Shown: positions 8,225-18,748, counted from the stretch's first letter. The stretch: 64,000 bases of DNA from Streptomyces tendae (GCF_014650435.1 NZ_BMUY01000001.1:682001-746000), one strand, 5' to 3'. Translations and numbers: made by a program. The notes: generated from the sequence alone by a model not told the origin.

Positions 8225-9352
8225 GTGGAGGACACGGAACCGAGAAGCACGGAACCGAGCAGCACCGAACCGAGCAGCACCGAACCGAGCAGCACCGAAC
8301 CGAAAGCCGCCGACGGCGCTCAGCCCTCACCGGTGCCGAAGAAGCGAAAGCGGCTCCGCCGCACCCGCCGCATCGCCCTCGCCGTCCTCCTGGTCCTGCT
8401 CGTCCCCCTCCTCATCGCCGAGACAGCGCTCCGCATCAACTACATGGGCGACCCCGCCGACGGCACCTACACCAGGAACCGCGACGCGATCTGGCTCGGC
8501 CACGCGTGGGTCGACGGCCGTAAGGACGACGCGGACCTCGCCGCCTTCGCCCGCCGCGTCAAGGCGACCGGCATCCGCGACCTGTACGTCCACACCGGCC
8601 CGATGGAACACGACGGCACCCTGCCGAAGTCCCTCTACCCCAGGGCCCGCTGGCTGGTCGACGCCGTGCACCGCGAGATGCCCGGCGTCCGCGTCCAGGC
8701 ATTCCTCGGCGACGTCCTCGCCACCGAGAGCCCCGACGGCATGCGCCTGGAGAAGGCCGCCACCCGCGCCGCCGTCGTCGACTCGGCCCGACAGGTCCTG
8801 GACGTGGGCTACGACGGCGTCCACCTCGACCTGGAGCCGCTGCACTCGGGCGACCGGAACTACCTCTCCCTCCTCGACGACGTCCACGCCGTCACCCGCG
8901 CCCGGGACGCGCAACTCTCCGTCGCCGCCCACCAGATCGACCCGCTGCCCGGCTTCCACTCCTTCTGGGGCACGGTCGCCGGACACCCCAAGTGGTGGTC
9001 GCAGGCGTTCTTCGGCCAGGTCGCCCGCCGCGTCGACCAGATCGCCGTCATGTCGTACGACACCATGCAGCCGCTGGAGAGCCTGTACGGCGGCTACGTC
9101 GCCCAGCAGACCTCGCTGGCCCTGGAGGCCACCCCGCCGACGACGCACCTCCTGATGGGCCTGCCCTTCTACCACGAGAACCGCTTCGGCCACTGGAACC
9201 ACGCGGAGACCGTCGCCGCCGCCGTCCGCGGTGTCCGCCTCGGCCTGTCCCGCACGGACGCCGACCGCGAGAGGTTCGGCGTCGCCGCGTACATCGACTT
9301 CGCGGCGACGGACGAGGACTGGGAGTCGTACCGCGACGGCTGGGTCCGCTAG
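8225..9352 (+). CDS. Membrane-anchored GH18-like putative glycosidase
   Basis: A 375-residue protein. The cytosolic N-terminus has four STEPS/STEPK repeats and a basic KKRKRLRRTRR stretch. One transmembrane helix follows (about residues 47-66), then a large extracellular domain. That domain resembles a TIM barrel of GH18-like type: YDGVHLDLEP matches the DxxDxDxE signature with the second Asp replaced by His but the catalytic-type Glu kept, and later VMSYDTM recalls the conserved YD of that family. GTG 8225 follows GGGAGGGG. Its stop overlaps the stop of the convergent sdhB gene. Activity and substrate are not known; the fold assignment is moderately sure. Confidence 0.65.
   Translation: MEDTEPRSTEPSSTEPSSTEPSSTEPKAADGAQPSPVPKKRKRLRRTRRIALAVLLVLLVPLLIAETALRINYMGDPADGTYTRNRDAIWLGHAWVDGRKDDADLAAFARRVKATGIRDLYVHTGPMEHDGTLPKSLYPRARWLVDAVHREMPGVRVQAFLGDVLATESPDGMRLEKAATRAAVVDSARQVLDVGYDGVHLDLEPLHSGDRNYLSLLDDVHAVTRARDAQLSVAAHQIDPLPGFHSFWGTVAGHPKWWSQAFFGQVARRVDQIAVMSYDTMQPLESLYGGYVAQQTSLALEATPPTTHLLMGLPFYHENRFGHWNHAETVAAAVRGVRLGLSRTDADRERFGVAAYIDFAATDEDWESYRDGWVR
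8246..8305 (+). repeat. Four 15-bp in-frame tandem units (STEPS repeat)
   Basis: Four consecutive units of the form AGCACCGAACCGAGC. The first and last carry small changes. They encode STEPS-STEPS-STEPS-STEPK in the cytosolic tail of the GH18-like protein. Such in-frame units are prone to copy-number change. Confidence 0.9.
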
Positions 9353-9357
9353 GACCC
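9342..9357. terminator. Hairpin over two convergent stop codons
   Basis: GGGTCC (9342-9347), loop GCTA, GGACCC (9352-9357). The palindrome CTAG at 9349-9352 supplies TAG to both the plus-strand gene and sdhB on the minus strand. The stem is short, so termination strength is uncertain. Confidence 0.4.
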
Positions 9358-10128
9358 GTCCCGGGACCGGCGTCCGATCTTCGACCCCAGCCAGACCAGC
9401 GGGTCGTACTTGCGGTCCACGGCCCGCTCCTTCAGCGGGATCAGCGCGTTGTCCGTGATCCGGATGCCTTCCGGGCACACCTCCGTGCAGCACTTGGTGA
9501 TGTTGCAGTAGCCGAGGCCGTGGTCGTCCTGGGCCGTGCGCGAGCGGTCCAGGCCCGTGTCGCCGGCGGCGTCCAGCGGGTGCATGTCCAGTTCGGCGAC
9601 GCGCATGAGGAAGCGCGGGCCCGCGAAGGCGGGCTTGTTCTCCTCGTGGTCCCGCACGACGTGGCAGGTGTCCTGGCACAGGAAGCACTCGATGCACTTG
9701 CGGAACTCCTGCGAGCGGTCCACGTCCTCCTGCATCATCCGGTACTCGCCCGGCCCGAGGTCGGCGGGCGGCACGAAGGCCGGGACCTCGCGGGCCTTGG
9801 TGTAGTTGAAGCCGACGTCGGTCACCAGGTCCCGGATCACCGGGAAGGCGCGCAGCGGGGTGACGGTGATCGTCTCCTCGCGGGTGAACACGGACATGCG
9901 GGTCATGCACAGCAGCCGGGGCCGCCCGTTGATCTCCGCCGAGCACGAACCGCACTTGCCCGCCTTGCAGTTCCAGCGCACCGCGAGGTCGGGGGCCTGG
10001 GTGGCCTGGAGGCGGTGGATGATGTCGAGGACCACCTCGCCCTCGTTGACCTCGACCGTGAAGTCCTTGAGGCCGCCGCCCTCCACGTCACCGCGCCACA
10101 CCTTGAAGCGGGCCTCGTAACCGCTCAT
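9349..10128 (-). CDS. sdhB: Succinate dehydrogenase/fumarate reductase iron-sulfur subunit
   Basis: A 259-residue electron-transfer subunit that passes electrons from the flavoprotein to the membrane subunit. A plant-type [2Fe-2S] site (CKAGKCGSCSAE, then LLC) occupies the N-terminal half. The C-terminal half carries CIECFLCQDTCH and CNITKCCTEVCPEG, the [4Fe-4S]/[3Fe-4S] ligand sets. The ATG at 10128 overlaps the stop of the flavoprotein gene as ATGA, showing translational coupling; no better start lies nearby. It is last in a three-gene minus-strand operon. The subunit set resembles mycobacterial Sdh1 (Rv0247c-Rv0249c) rather than the four-subunit enzymes. Confidence 0.93.
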   Translation of the reverse strand: MSGYEARFKVWRGDVEGGGLKDFTVEVNEGEVVLDIIHRLQATQAPDLAVRWNCKAGKCGSCSAEINGRPRLLCMTRMSVFTREETITVTPLRAFPVIRDLVTDVGFNYTKAREVPAFVPPADLGPGEYRMMQEDVDRSQEFRKCIECFLCQDTCHVVRDHEENKPAFAGPRFLMRVAELDMHPLDAAGDTGLDRSRTAQDDHGLGYCNITKCCTEVCPEGIRITDNALIPLKERAVDRKYDPLVWLGSKIGRRSRDGS

Positions 10129-12074
10129 TCGGACAGGCCCTCCAGTTCCTCGTCGGCGAGGTACTTCACCAGTTCCTCCTTGTCGAAGAGGGCGAGCAGG
10201 TCGGGCCGGATCGGCTCGGTGGTCTGCCGCTCCAGGGCGATCCGGCCGCGCTCCGGGTCCGCCTCCGCGCGTTCGCCCGTCGGGTCGGCCAGCGAGCAGA
10301 GCAGGTTGGCCGGGCGCCAGCGCCGGTCCATCGACGGATGGTCCTCGCGGGTGTGCCCGCCGCGTGACTCGGTGCGCTCCAGCGCGGCCCGTGCCACGCA
10401 TTCGCTGACCAGCAGCATGTTGCGCAGGTCCAGGGCGAGGTGCCAGCCAGGGTTGAACTGCCGGTGCCCCTCCACGCCGGCCCGGCGGGCACGCACCCGC
10501 AGCTCCGCCAGCTTCTCCAGGGCCTGCTTCATCTCCGCCTCCCGGCGGATGATCCCCACCAGGTCGTTCATGGTCTGCTGGAGTTCCTGGTGCAGGGTGT
10601 ACGGGTTCTCCGGTGGCCCCGCGTCGGGCTCGTGCGTCTCGGCGGAGAACGGCCGCAGCGCCTCCGCGGCGGCGGCGTCGACCTGCGCGTCGTCGACCCG
10701 GGTGCGCGCGCCCTCGTCGGTCCGTCCCTCCGCGTACTCGGCGGCGTGCCTCCCGGCCCGGCGGCCGAACACCAGCAGGTCGGACAGCGAGTTGCCGCCC
10801 AGCCGGTTGGAGCCGTGCATGCCGCCGGCCACCTCACCGGCCGCGAACAGCCCCGGTACGCCGCGGGCGGCGGCGGTGTCGGAGTCGACGGCGACGCCAC
10901 CCATCACGTAGTGGCAGGTGGGGCCGACCTCCATCGCCTCCGCCGTGATGTCGACGTCCGCCAGTTCCTTGAACTGGTGGTACATGGAGGGCAGCCGGCG
11001 CCGGATCACCTCGGCGGGCATCCGGGTGGACACGTCGAGGAAGACCCCGCCGTGCGGTGAACCGCGGCCCTCCTTCACCTCGGCGTTGATCGCGCGGGCG
11101 ACCTCGTCGCGGGGGAGGAGCTCGGGCGGGCGCCGGTTGTGGTCCGGGTCGTCGTACCAGCGGTCGCCCTCCGCCTCCGACTCGGCGTACTTCTCCTTGA
11201 AGACGTCCGGGACGTAGTCGAACATGAACCGCTTGCCCTCGGAGTTCCGCAGCACCCCGCCGTCGCCGCGCACCGACTCGGTGACCAGGATGCCCTTCAC
11301 CGAGGGCGGCCAGACCATGCCCGTCGGGTGGAACTGCACGAACTCCATGTTCAGCAGCGGCGCCCCGGCCAGCAGCGCCAGGGCGTGCCCGTCGCCCGTG
11401 TACTCCCACGAGTTCGACGTCACCTTGAACGACTTGCCGATGCCACCGGTGGCGATCACCACCGAGGGGGCCTCCAGCACGAAGAAGCGGCCGCTCTCGC
11501 GCTCGTAGCCGAAGACGCCCGAGACCCCGCGGCCCTCCTTGAGCACGCGGGTGACCGTGCACTCCTGGAAGACCTTCAGCCGGGACTCGTGGTCCCCGGT
11601 CTCGCGGAAGTCCTCCTGCTGGAGCGAGACGATCTTCTGCTGGAGGGTGCGGATCAGCTCCAGGCCCGTACGGTCGCCGACATGGGCGAGGCGCGGGTAC
11701 TCGTGGCCGCCGAAGTTGCGCTGCGAGATCCGGCCGTCCGCGGTGCGGTCGAACAGCGCGCCCCACGTCTCCAGCTCCCACACCCGCTGCGGCGCCTCCT
11801 GGGCGTGCAGCTCGGCCATCCGCCACTGGTTGAGGAACTTGCCGCCGCGCATGGTGTCGCGGAAGTGGACCTGCCAGTTGTCCCCGGAGTTGACGTTGCC
11901 CATGGAGGCGGCGATGCCGCCCTCGGCCATCACGGTGTGCGCCTTGCCGAACAGCGACTTGCAGATCACGGCCGTACGGGCGCCGCGCTCGCGGGCCTCG
12001 ATCGCGGCGCGCAGCCCGGCGCCGCCCGCGCCCACCACGACGACGTCCCATTCCTGCCGGTCGACCACGGACAT
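10125..12074 (-). CDS. sdhA: Succinate dehydrogenase flavoprotein subunit
   Basis: A 649-residue FAD protein that oxidises succinate to fumarate (or the reverse). The N-terminal FAD-binding motif is VVGAGGAGLRAAIEA. The active-site stretch FHPTGMVWPP and the RGDGG/RLGGNSL elements are present. Its length is close to the roughly 645-650 residues of Sdh1-type actinobacterial flavoproteins. It starts 16 bases after the membrane subunit's stop and overlaps the sdhB start by four bases, so the three genes form one transcription unit read sdhC-sdhA-sdhB. Confidence 0.95.
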   Translation of the reverse strand: MSVVDRQEWDVVVVGAGGAGLRAAIEARERGARTAVICKSLFGKAHTVMAEGGIAASMGNVNSGDNWQVHFRDTMRGGKFLNQWRMAELHAQEAPQRVWELETWGALFDRTADGRISQRNFGGHEYPRLAHVGDRTGLELIRTLQQKIVSLQQEDFRETGDHESRLKVFQECTVTRVLKEGRGVSGVFGYERESGRFFVLEAPSVVIATGGIGKSFKVTSNSWEYTGDGHALALLAGAPLLNMEFVQFHPTGMVWPPSVKGILVTESVRGDGGVLRNSEGKRFMFDYVPDVFKEKYAESEAEGDRWYDDPDHNRRPPELLPRDEVARAINAEVKEGRGSPHGGVFLDVSTRMPAEVIRRRLPSMYHQFKELADVDITAEAMEVGPTCHYVMGGVAVDSDTAAARGVPGLFAAGEVAGGMHGSNRLGGNSLSDLLVFGRRAGRHAAEYAEGRTDEGARTRVDDAQVDAAAAEALRPFSAETHEPDAGPPENPYTLHQELQQTMNDLVGIIRREAEMKQALEKLAELRVRARRAGVEGHRQFNPGWHLALDLRNMLLVSECVARAALERTESRGGHTREDHPSMDRRWRPANLLCSLADPTGERAEADPERGRIALERQTTEPIRPDLLALFDKEELVKYLADEELEGLSE

Positions 12075-12090
12075 CAGAAGCCCTCACTCA

Positions 12091-12927
12091 TCAGAAGAAG
12101 CGCGGATCGTCGAAGGCACCGGACGCGACGAGATACACGTAGAGGTCGGCGAGCGCCACGCTCACCAGCGACGCCCAGGCGAGCTGCATGTGGCGGGCGT
12201 TGAGCCTCCCCACGAACTGCCACATCCGGTAGCGCACGGGATGCCGCGAGAAGTGCTTGAGCTTGCCGCCGACGATGTGCCGGCAGGAGTGGCAGGAGAG
12301 GGTGTACGCCCAGATCAGCACGATGTTGGCCAGGAACACCAGGGTGCCGAGCCCCATGTGGCCCCACGCGTAGTGCTCGTCGCGGAAGGAGAGCACGGTG
12401 TCGTAGGTGAGGATCAGCGCGACCAGGAGGGCCGCGTAGAAGAAGTACCGGTGGACGTTCTGCAGGATCAGCGGGAAGCGGGTCTCGCCGGTGTACTTCT
12501 GGTGCGGCTCGGCCACCGCGCAGGCCGGCGGGGACGCCCAGAAGCCCCGGTAGTAGGCCTTGCGGTAGTAGTAGCAGGTCAGGCGGAAACCGAGCGGGAA
12601 GATCAGGATGATGATCGCGGGGGAGATGCCCCACCAGGTGCCGAAGAGTTCCCAGTTGGGCCCCGAGCGCATCGGCTCGCAGTTCTCCGCCAGACAGGGG
12701 GAGTAGAAGGGCGAGACGTACGGCGCCGCGTAGTAGTCGGCGTTCGCGAACGCCCGCCAGGTCGAGTAGACGACGAAGGCCAGCAGGCCCGCGGCGGTGG
12801 CGGCCGGTGCCAGCCACCAGCGGTCGGTGCGCAGGTGCGGGGCGCGGATGGCGGCGCGCGTCGGGGTGTGGACGCCACCGCCCGGGGGGCGGTCTTCGGT
12901 GGCTGGAGGTTCGGTGCCAGTGGCCAC
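12091..12927 (-). CDS. sdhC: Succinate dehydrogenase membrane-anchor subunit (Sdh1 type)
   Basis: A 278-residue integral membrane protein with about five transmembrane helices, serving as the single anchor and quinone-reducing subunit. Histidines within helices (VHRYFF, YAWGHMGLG, ARHMQLAW) are candidate haem ligands. There are also two cysteine groups, CLAENCEP in the first outer loop and CHSCRH after the fourth helix. Mycobacterial Sdh1 anchors have been reported to hold a Rieske-like Fe-S centre, and these residues are the obvious candidates here. GTG 12927 has CCGGAG upstream; the frame extends further but lacks a ribosome site. Confidence 0.85.
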   Translation of the reverse strand: MATGTEPPATEDRPPGGGVHTPTRAAIRAPHLRTDRWWLAPAATAAGLLAFVVYSTWRAFANADYYAAPYVSPFYSPCLAENCEPMRSGPNWELFGTWWGISPAIIILIFPLGFRLTCYYYRKAYYRGFWASPPACAVAEPHQKYTGETRFPLILQNVHRYFFYAALLVALILTYDTVLSFRDEHYAWGHMGLGTLVFLANIVLIWAYTLSCHSCRHIVGGKLKHFSRHPVRYRMWQFVGRLNARHMQLAWASLVSVALADLYVYLVASGAFDDPRFF

Positions 12928-12985
12928 GGGCGACTCCGGTCGGTCGGGTCGGGTTGAGGGCCTGTCTCGAGTCCCCGGGACGGGC

Positions 12986-13276
12986 CTAGGGGGCGCGGCG
13001 GTCGCGGGCGCCGAGACCCTCGTCGTCCGAGTCCGTCCACAGTGAGCCGTCGTACGGCGTGTCGGGGATCGGGACGAGGTCCGGGCGCCTGGGCGCGTCC
13101 GGCGGGGCGACCGCCGCCCGCAGCAGCGCGACACTCTCGCGCAGGTGGTCGGCGTCGACGCGGACCCGGCGGACCTCCAGACCACCGCTGCCCAACTGCT
13201 GTTCCAGCCGGGTCACCGTCCGGGACAGGTCGTCCAGGCTGCGTTGTGCCGATGACAGATCGTCGTGCACGGACAA
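12986..13276 (-). CDS. Small coiled-coil protein of unknown function
   Basis: A 96-residue soluble, mostly helical protein. The N-terminal half has heptad-like spacing typical of a coiled coil (SSAQRSLDDLSRTVTRLEQQL). The C-terminal half is Pro/Asp-rich. TTG at 13276 is the best start because GTGAGG precedes it by about seven bases; GTG at 13270 is possible but 13 bases away. It lies 58 bases upstream of sdhC on the same strand and may be cotranscribed. I do not recognise a family. Confidence 0.65.
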   Translation of the reverse strand: MSVHDDLSSAQRSLDDLSRTVTRLEQQLGSGGLEVRRVRVDADHLRESVALLRAAVAPPDAPRRPDLVPIPDTPYDGSLWTDSDDEGLGARDRRAP

Positions 13277-13598
13277 GACGTGACCTCACTTCCGTCGGAC
13301 ACGGCGGCGGGCGGCCGGTCCTGGGGGGTTACGTTCATGCGCCTGAGAGTGTCGCGCGTCACACCAGTCGCTGGGAAGGGATGTGCAGCGATTGGCCGGG
13401 GCGTATCGGTGCACCGCGGGTGGCATTGCGCCGCACGGGTGATGTTACGCACCGTCGTCGCCGTGTCTCCCAGCGTGGCGGAACCGTTTCCCCTTCAGTG
13501 GCCGCATCCCCGTCCGGATACAAATGATCAACTTGAATACCGCACATACGGCAAATGCGGCACAACGCAGCGAACGCGGCCTTCCGGAGGTAGCAGAG
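13277..13598. promoter_or_regulatory. Divergent promoter region upstream of the LpqW-like gene
   Basis: This 322-base gap separates two divergent genes. A lower-GC part lies at about 13515-13570. It contains the inverted repeat CCGCA-N11-TGCGG (13540-13560). GGAGG at 13586-13590 is the ribosome site of the lipoprotein gene. I see no small gene. Confidence 0.4.
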
Positions 13599-15893
13599 AT
13601 GTCCCACGTCGGCGTCGGACCGCGCGCGGTCATGCGCTCGGTCGCCTTCCTCACTGCGGGGGTCCTCGCGGTCCCCGCGCTGGCCGGCTGCACCTCCGAG
13701 GACCCGTCGGGCAAGCCGCTCGCCGAACAGGACGTCGCCGCCGCGGCCCGCGCCTCCGTCTCCGACGGCGGCACCCTGCGCTGGGCCGTGGACTCCGTGC
13801 CGGACACGCTGAACGCCTTCCAGTCCGACGCCGACGCCACCACGACCCGCGTCGCGCAGGCCGTGCTGCCCTCGATGTTCCGGATGGACGAGGCCGGCAG
13901 CCCGGTGCGCAACCCCGACTACCTGGAGTCGGCCGAGGTCGTCGACACCGAGCCCAAGCAGGTCGTCGTCTACAAGCTGAACCAGCAGGCCGTCTGGAGC
14001 GACGGCCGGGAGATCGGCGCCGCGGACTTCGCCGCCCAGTGGCGCGCCCTGTCCGGGAAGGACAGCGCCTACTGGACCGCCCGCAACGCGGGCTACGACC
14101 GCATCGAGAAGATCGAGCGCGGCGCGAACGACCTGGAGGTCAAGGTCACCTTCAGCCGGCCCTACGCCGACTGGAAGGCGCTGTTCACGCCCCTGTACCC
14201 GAAGGACGTCACGGGCACCCCGGACGCCTTCAACGACGGCGCGCGGCGGGCCCTCAAGGTCAGCGCCGGTCCCTTCGCCGTCAAGAAGGTGGACACCAAG
14301 GGCGACCAGGTCGTCCTCACCGGCAACCCGCGCTGGTGGGGCGAGCCGGCGAAGCTCGACCAGATCGTGCTGCGCGCCGTCCCCCGCGACGAGCGGGTCT
14401 CCGAGCTGGTCGCCGGCGAGCTCGACCTGGCCGAGATCGACCCGGAGACCGCCGACGAGGTCGGCCTGGCCGCCGGCCCCCGGAACCCCGCCACCGGCAC
14501 CCCGCTCATGGGACCGGGGGGCACCCCGGCCGCGGGCCCGCAGGGCAGGTCCGCCGCACAGGCGCTGCGCTCCTGGGCCATCGCCAACGGCTCCGACGAG
14601 GAGGCCGCCGAGGAGGAGGTCCTCGCCCGCGAGAAGCGGCGCGAGGCCGAGGCGAAGGCCCGGCGCCGCCAGCAGGCCCTGAGCGGCTTCGAGGTCCGCA
14701 AGTCGCTGGAGCCCGCCTACACCCAGCTCGCCCTCAACGGCGCCGACGGCCCCCTCGCCGACGAGCGCGTCCGCAGGGCCGTGGCCCGCGCCCTGGACCG
14801 CGAGAAGCTGGCCGAGGCGGTACTGAAGCCGCTCGGCCTGCCCGCCGAGCCCGTGGGCAGCCACCTCGCGCTGTCCGGCCAGCCCGCCTACGCCGACGGC
14901 AGCGGCGCCCTCGGCGAGCAGAACGCCAAGGAGGCCCGGGCGCTCCTCGCGGACGCCGGATGGGTCCCCGGGGGCCCGGTGAAGAAGAAGGACGGCGAGG
15001 AGGCGGCCGGCGCCGAGAAGGACAAGAAGGACAAGGAAGAGAAGGGCGGGAAGGACGAGAAGAAGTCCGAGGGCGACGACGACGGCACGTACATCGTCGG
15101 CGAGGACAACAAGAACACGGACGGCAAGAACGAGGCCGATCGGGACGACCACGCCGACGATGCCGCCGGCGCCGACGACGCGAAGGACGGAGCCGACCGG
15201 GAGAGCGGCGAGAAGCACAGCAGCGGCAAGAACACCGCGCAGGGCGGCGCGCCCGGCGCCTACGCCCCCAAGGGCACCGCGGCCCCGGCCGACGCGGCGG
15301 CCGCCCCGCTCGCCAAGGACGGCAAGGCGCTCACTCTGCGCTTCGTACTCCCCTCGGGCCCCGGCTCCGAGACCCTGCGCACCGTGGCCGACCGCATCAC
15401 GGACATGCTCAAGGAGATCGGCATCGGCACCGAGGTCACCAAGGTGCCGGACGAGAGCTACTTCAAGGACCACATCGCCGCCGGCGAGTACGACCTGGCG
15501 CTCTACTCCTGGCCCGCCTCCGCCTTCCCCGCCACCGACGCCCGCCCCATCTACGCCAAGCCCGTGCCGGCCGCCGACGGCTCCCTGAACGTCGCGCAGA
15601 ACTACACCCGGGTCGGCACCGACCAGGTCGACCAGCTCTTCGACCGGGCCATGACCACCCTGGACCAGAAGGAGGCCCGGGGCCTGCTGCGCAAGGCGGA
15701 CTCGCGGATCTGGGCGGCGGCCGGCTCCGTCCCCCTCTACCAGCGCCCCCAGCTGGTCGCGGCCCGCGAGAACCTCGCCAACGCGGGAGCCTTCGGCTTC
15801 GAGACGCCGGTCTACGAGGACATGGGCTTCCTCAAGAAGGGCGCCCAGGGTTCCCGGCCCTCCGCCCCGGCCTCCTCCTCGCCCTCGTCCTGA
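13599..15893 (+). CDS. LpqW-like family 5 solute-binding lipoprotein
   Basis: A 764-residue lipoprotein. The signal peptide ends in lipobox LAGC with Cys31. The rest is an SBP_bac_5 (peptide/oligopeptide-binding) fold, read as GGTLRWAVDSVPDTLNAF to the C-terminal YQRPQLVAA. It is about 200 residues longer than ordinary family members because of two inserts: an Ala/Glu/Arg-rich helix at about residues 307-364 and a Lys/Asp/Glu-rich stretch at about 461-549. No permease or ATPase genes adjoin it. It sits next to typA, exactly as lpqW (Rv1166) does in mycobacteria, where LpqW acts in lipoglycan synthesis rather than import. Orthology is inferred from family and context. Confidence 0.8.
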   Translation: MSHVGVGPRAVMRSVAFLTAGVLAVPALAGCTSEDPSGKPLAEQDVAAAARASVSDGGTLRWAVDSVPDTLNAFQSDADATTTRVAQAVLPSMFRMDEAGSPVRNPDYLESAEVVDTEPKQVVVYKLNQQAVWSDGREIGAADFAAQWRALSGKDSAYWTARNAGYDRIEKIERGANDLEVKVTFSRPYADWKALFTPLYPKDVTGTPDAFNDGARRALKVSAGPFAVKKVDTKGDQVVLTGNPRWWGEPAKLDQIVLRAVPRDERVSELVAGELDLAEIDPETADEVGLAAGPRNPATGTPLMGPGGTPAAGPQGRSAAQALRSWAIANGSDEEAAEEEVLAREKRREAEAKARRRQQALSGFEVRKSLEPAYTQLALNGADGPLADERVRRAVARALDREKLAEAVLKPLGLPAEPVGSHLALSGQPAYADGSGALGEQNAKEARALLADAGWVPGGPVKKKDGEEAAGAEKDKKDKEEKGGKDEKKSEGDDDGTYIVGEDNKNTDGKNEADRDDHADDAAGADDAKDGADRESGEKHSSGKNTAQGGAPGAYAPKGTAAPADAAAAPLAKDGKALTLRFVLPSGPGSETLRTVADRITDMLKEIGIGTEVTKVPDESYFKDHIAAGEYDLALYSWPASAFPATDARPIYAKPVPAADGSLNVAQNYTRVGTDQVDQLFDRAMTTLDQKEARGLLRKADSRIWAAAGSVPLYQRPQLVAARENLANAGAFGFETPVYEDMGFLKKGAQGSRPSAPASSSPSS

Positions 15894-16025
15894 ACCCTCC
15901 CGGCAAGCCGCAGCCCTCGGGGCCCCGTACCATTGGGTGAGGCCGTGGCATGTACCGCCCGGCAGGCCCGCGTGACACGGACGTCCGCGACGGCCGTCCT
16001 CACACCCTCCGGGAGTAAGCCACTT

Positions 16026-17942
<1,917 letters not shown>

Positions 17943-17960
17943 CCCCACCGCACGACCGAC

Positions 17961-17997
17961 GGCACCGGACACCACGGCTCACGTGGGGTCCGGTGCC
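17961..17997 (+). terminator. Rho-independent-type hairpin after typA
   Basis: GGCACCGGAC (17961-17970) pairs with GTCCGGTGCC (17988-17997). An inner CCAC/GTGG pair closes a seven-base loop. GTTTGG follows rather than a long T-run, which is usual in Streptomyces. Confidence 0.85.
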
Positions 17998-18497
17998 GTT
18001 TGGCGTGATGCCGACGCAGGCGGGAGGCAGGGCAGGAGGCGGGAGGCAGCAGGCGGGATGCGGGGGTAGGGAAAACCCTCGATTTCCCCGCGGGGCGGCG
18101 CAGGGCGGGCAGCGCCGCACTAACCTGCGCGGAAGCACTCAGTCCGGAGTGCGGGCGCCGACGGACGTGCCGGGCGCGGGACATACCTGCGGGTCAGCTT
18201 GCACCCCCCGCACGTTACGCGCAATCAATTTCTGTCGCGCGGACGTCCGTTATACGGACAGTCACCACCGTTAGATGTGTAACAAGTCCGTTTCGCAGCG
18301 ATCTCGTACCAAACCCTTTGTCCGGATTTTGAAAGATCTGGCCCCTATCTGTGATCGAACCGAGACCTCGAACCTGTGGTTCGTTCCCCGGAGGATGGCA
18401 GATAGTTAGGCGCGTAGAGCTCGGATAAACGGGTCACGCGCTGACGGGGCGCAGGCTCGCGAGCGTGAGGGTGCGCCGCGATCTCATCACCGGCCGA

Positions 18498-18507
18498 TGG
18501 CCGGAAT
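18498..18507 (+). promoter_or_regulatory. Candidate AdpA-binding element
   Basis: TGGCCGGAAT matches the published AdpA consensus TGGCSNGWWY at every position. It lies 346 bases before bldKA and 53 bases before the candidate leader frame. A ten-base degenerate match can occur by chance several times in 64 kb, so support is weak. Confidence 0.3.
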
Positions 18508-18559
18508 GTGGCGCGCGCTCCTCTTTGCGGTGAACCAGCGGATTCATGAGGAGGAACCC

Positions 18560-18682
18560 ATGCGAGGTGCCACAAGCGCCATATGGGTCGTGTCGTCCCC
18601 GATGGCAGGTGTAGGCCCCGCGGGTGCGTTCAGTGCCGTCTCGGTTGATGCGGCAGCGGCCCGGCGTCGCGAACTTCCTTGA
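18560..18682 (+). CDS. Possible 40-residue leader peptide upstream of bldKA
   Basis: ATG at 18560 follows GAGGAGGA by only four or five bases, one of the best Shine-Dalgarno matches in the window. It opens a 40-codon frame (begins MRGATSAIWVVSS, ends RRRELP) inside the long bldK leader. Two hairpins lie between its stop and bldKA. There is no homologue I recognise, and codon bias is uninformative at this length. It could be a regulatory leader, a small protein, or chance. It is too far upstream (170 bases) for direct translational coupling to bldKA. Confidence 0.35.
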   Translation: MRGATSAIWVVSSPMAGVGPAGAFSAVSVDAAAARRRELP

Positions 18683-18695
18683 CGTCGTGCGCCGT

Positions 18696-18748
18696 CGGTC
18701 GGTAGCCGCCGACCGTGAGCCAGGGTTCTCCGGGGGCGGTGTCGCCCC
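18696..18748 (+). promoter_or_regulatory. Two hairpins between leader frame and bldKA
   Basis: CGGTCGG (18696-18702) pairs with CCGACCG (18709-18715) over a six-base loop. GGGGCG (18733-18738) pairs with CGCCCC (18743-18748) over GTGT. They begin 14 bases after the leader frame's stop. Their position suggests an attenuator-like element, which is inference. Confidence 0.4.

Noticed and set aside
18340..18400. GATCGAACCGAGACCTCGAA-like sequence resembling part of a tRNA
   Set aside because: No acceptor stem or anticodon arm could be folded on either strand, and the T-loop pattern is broken.
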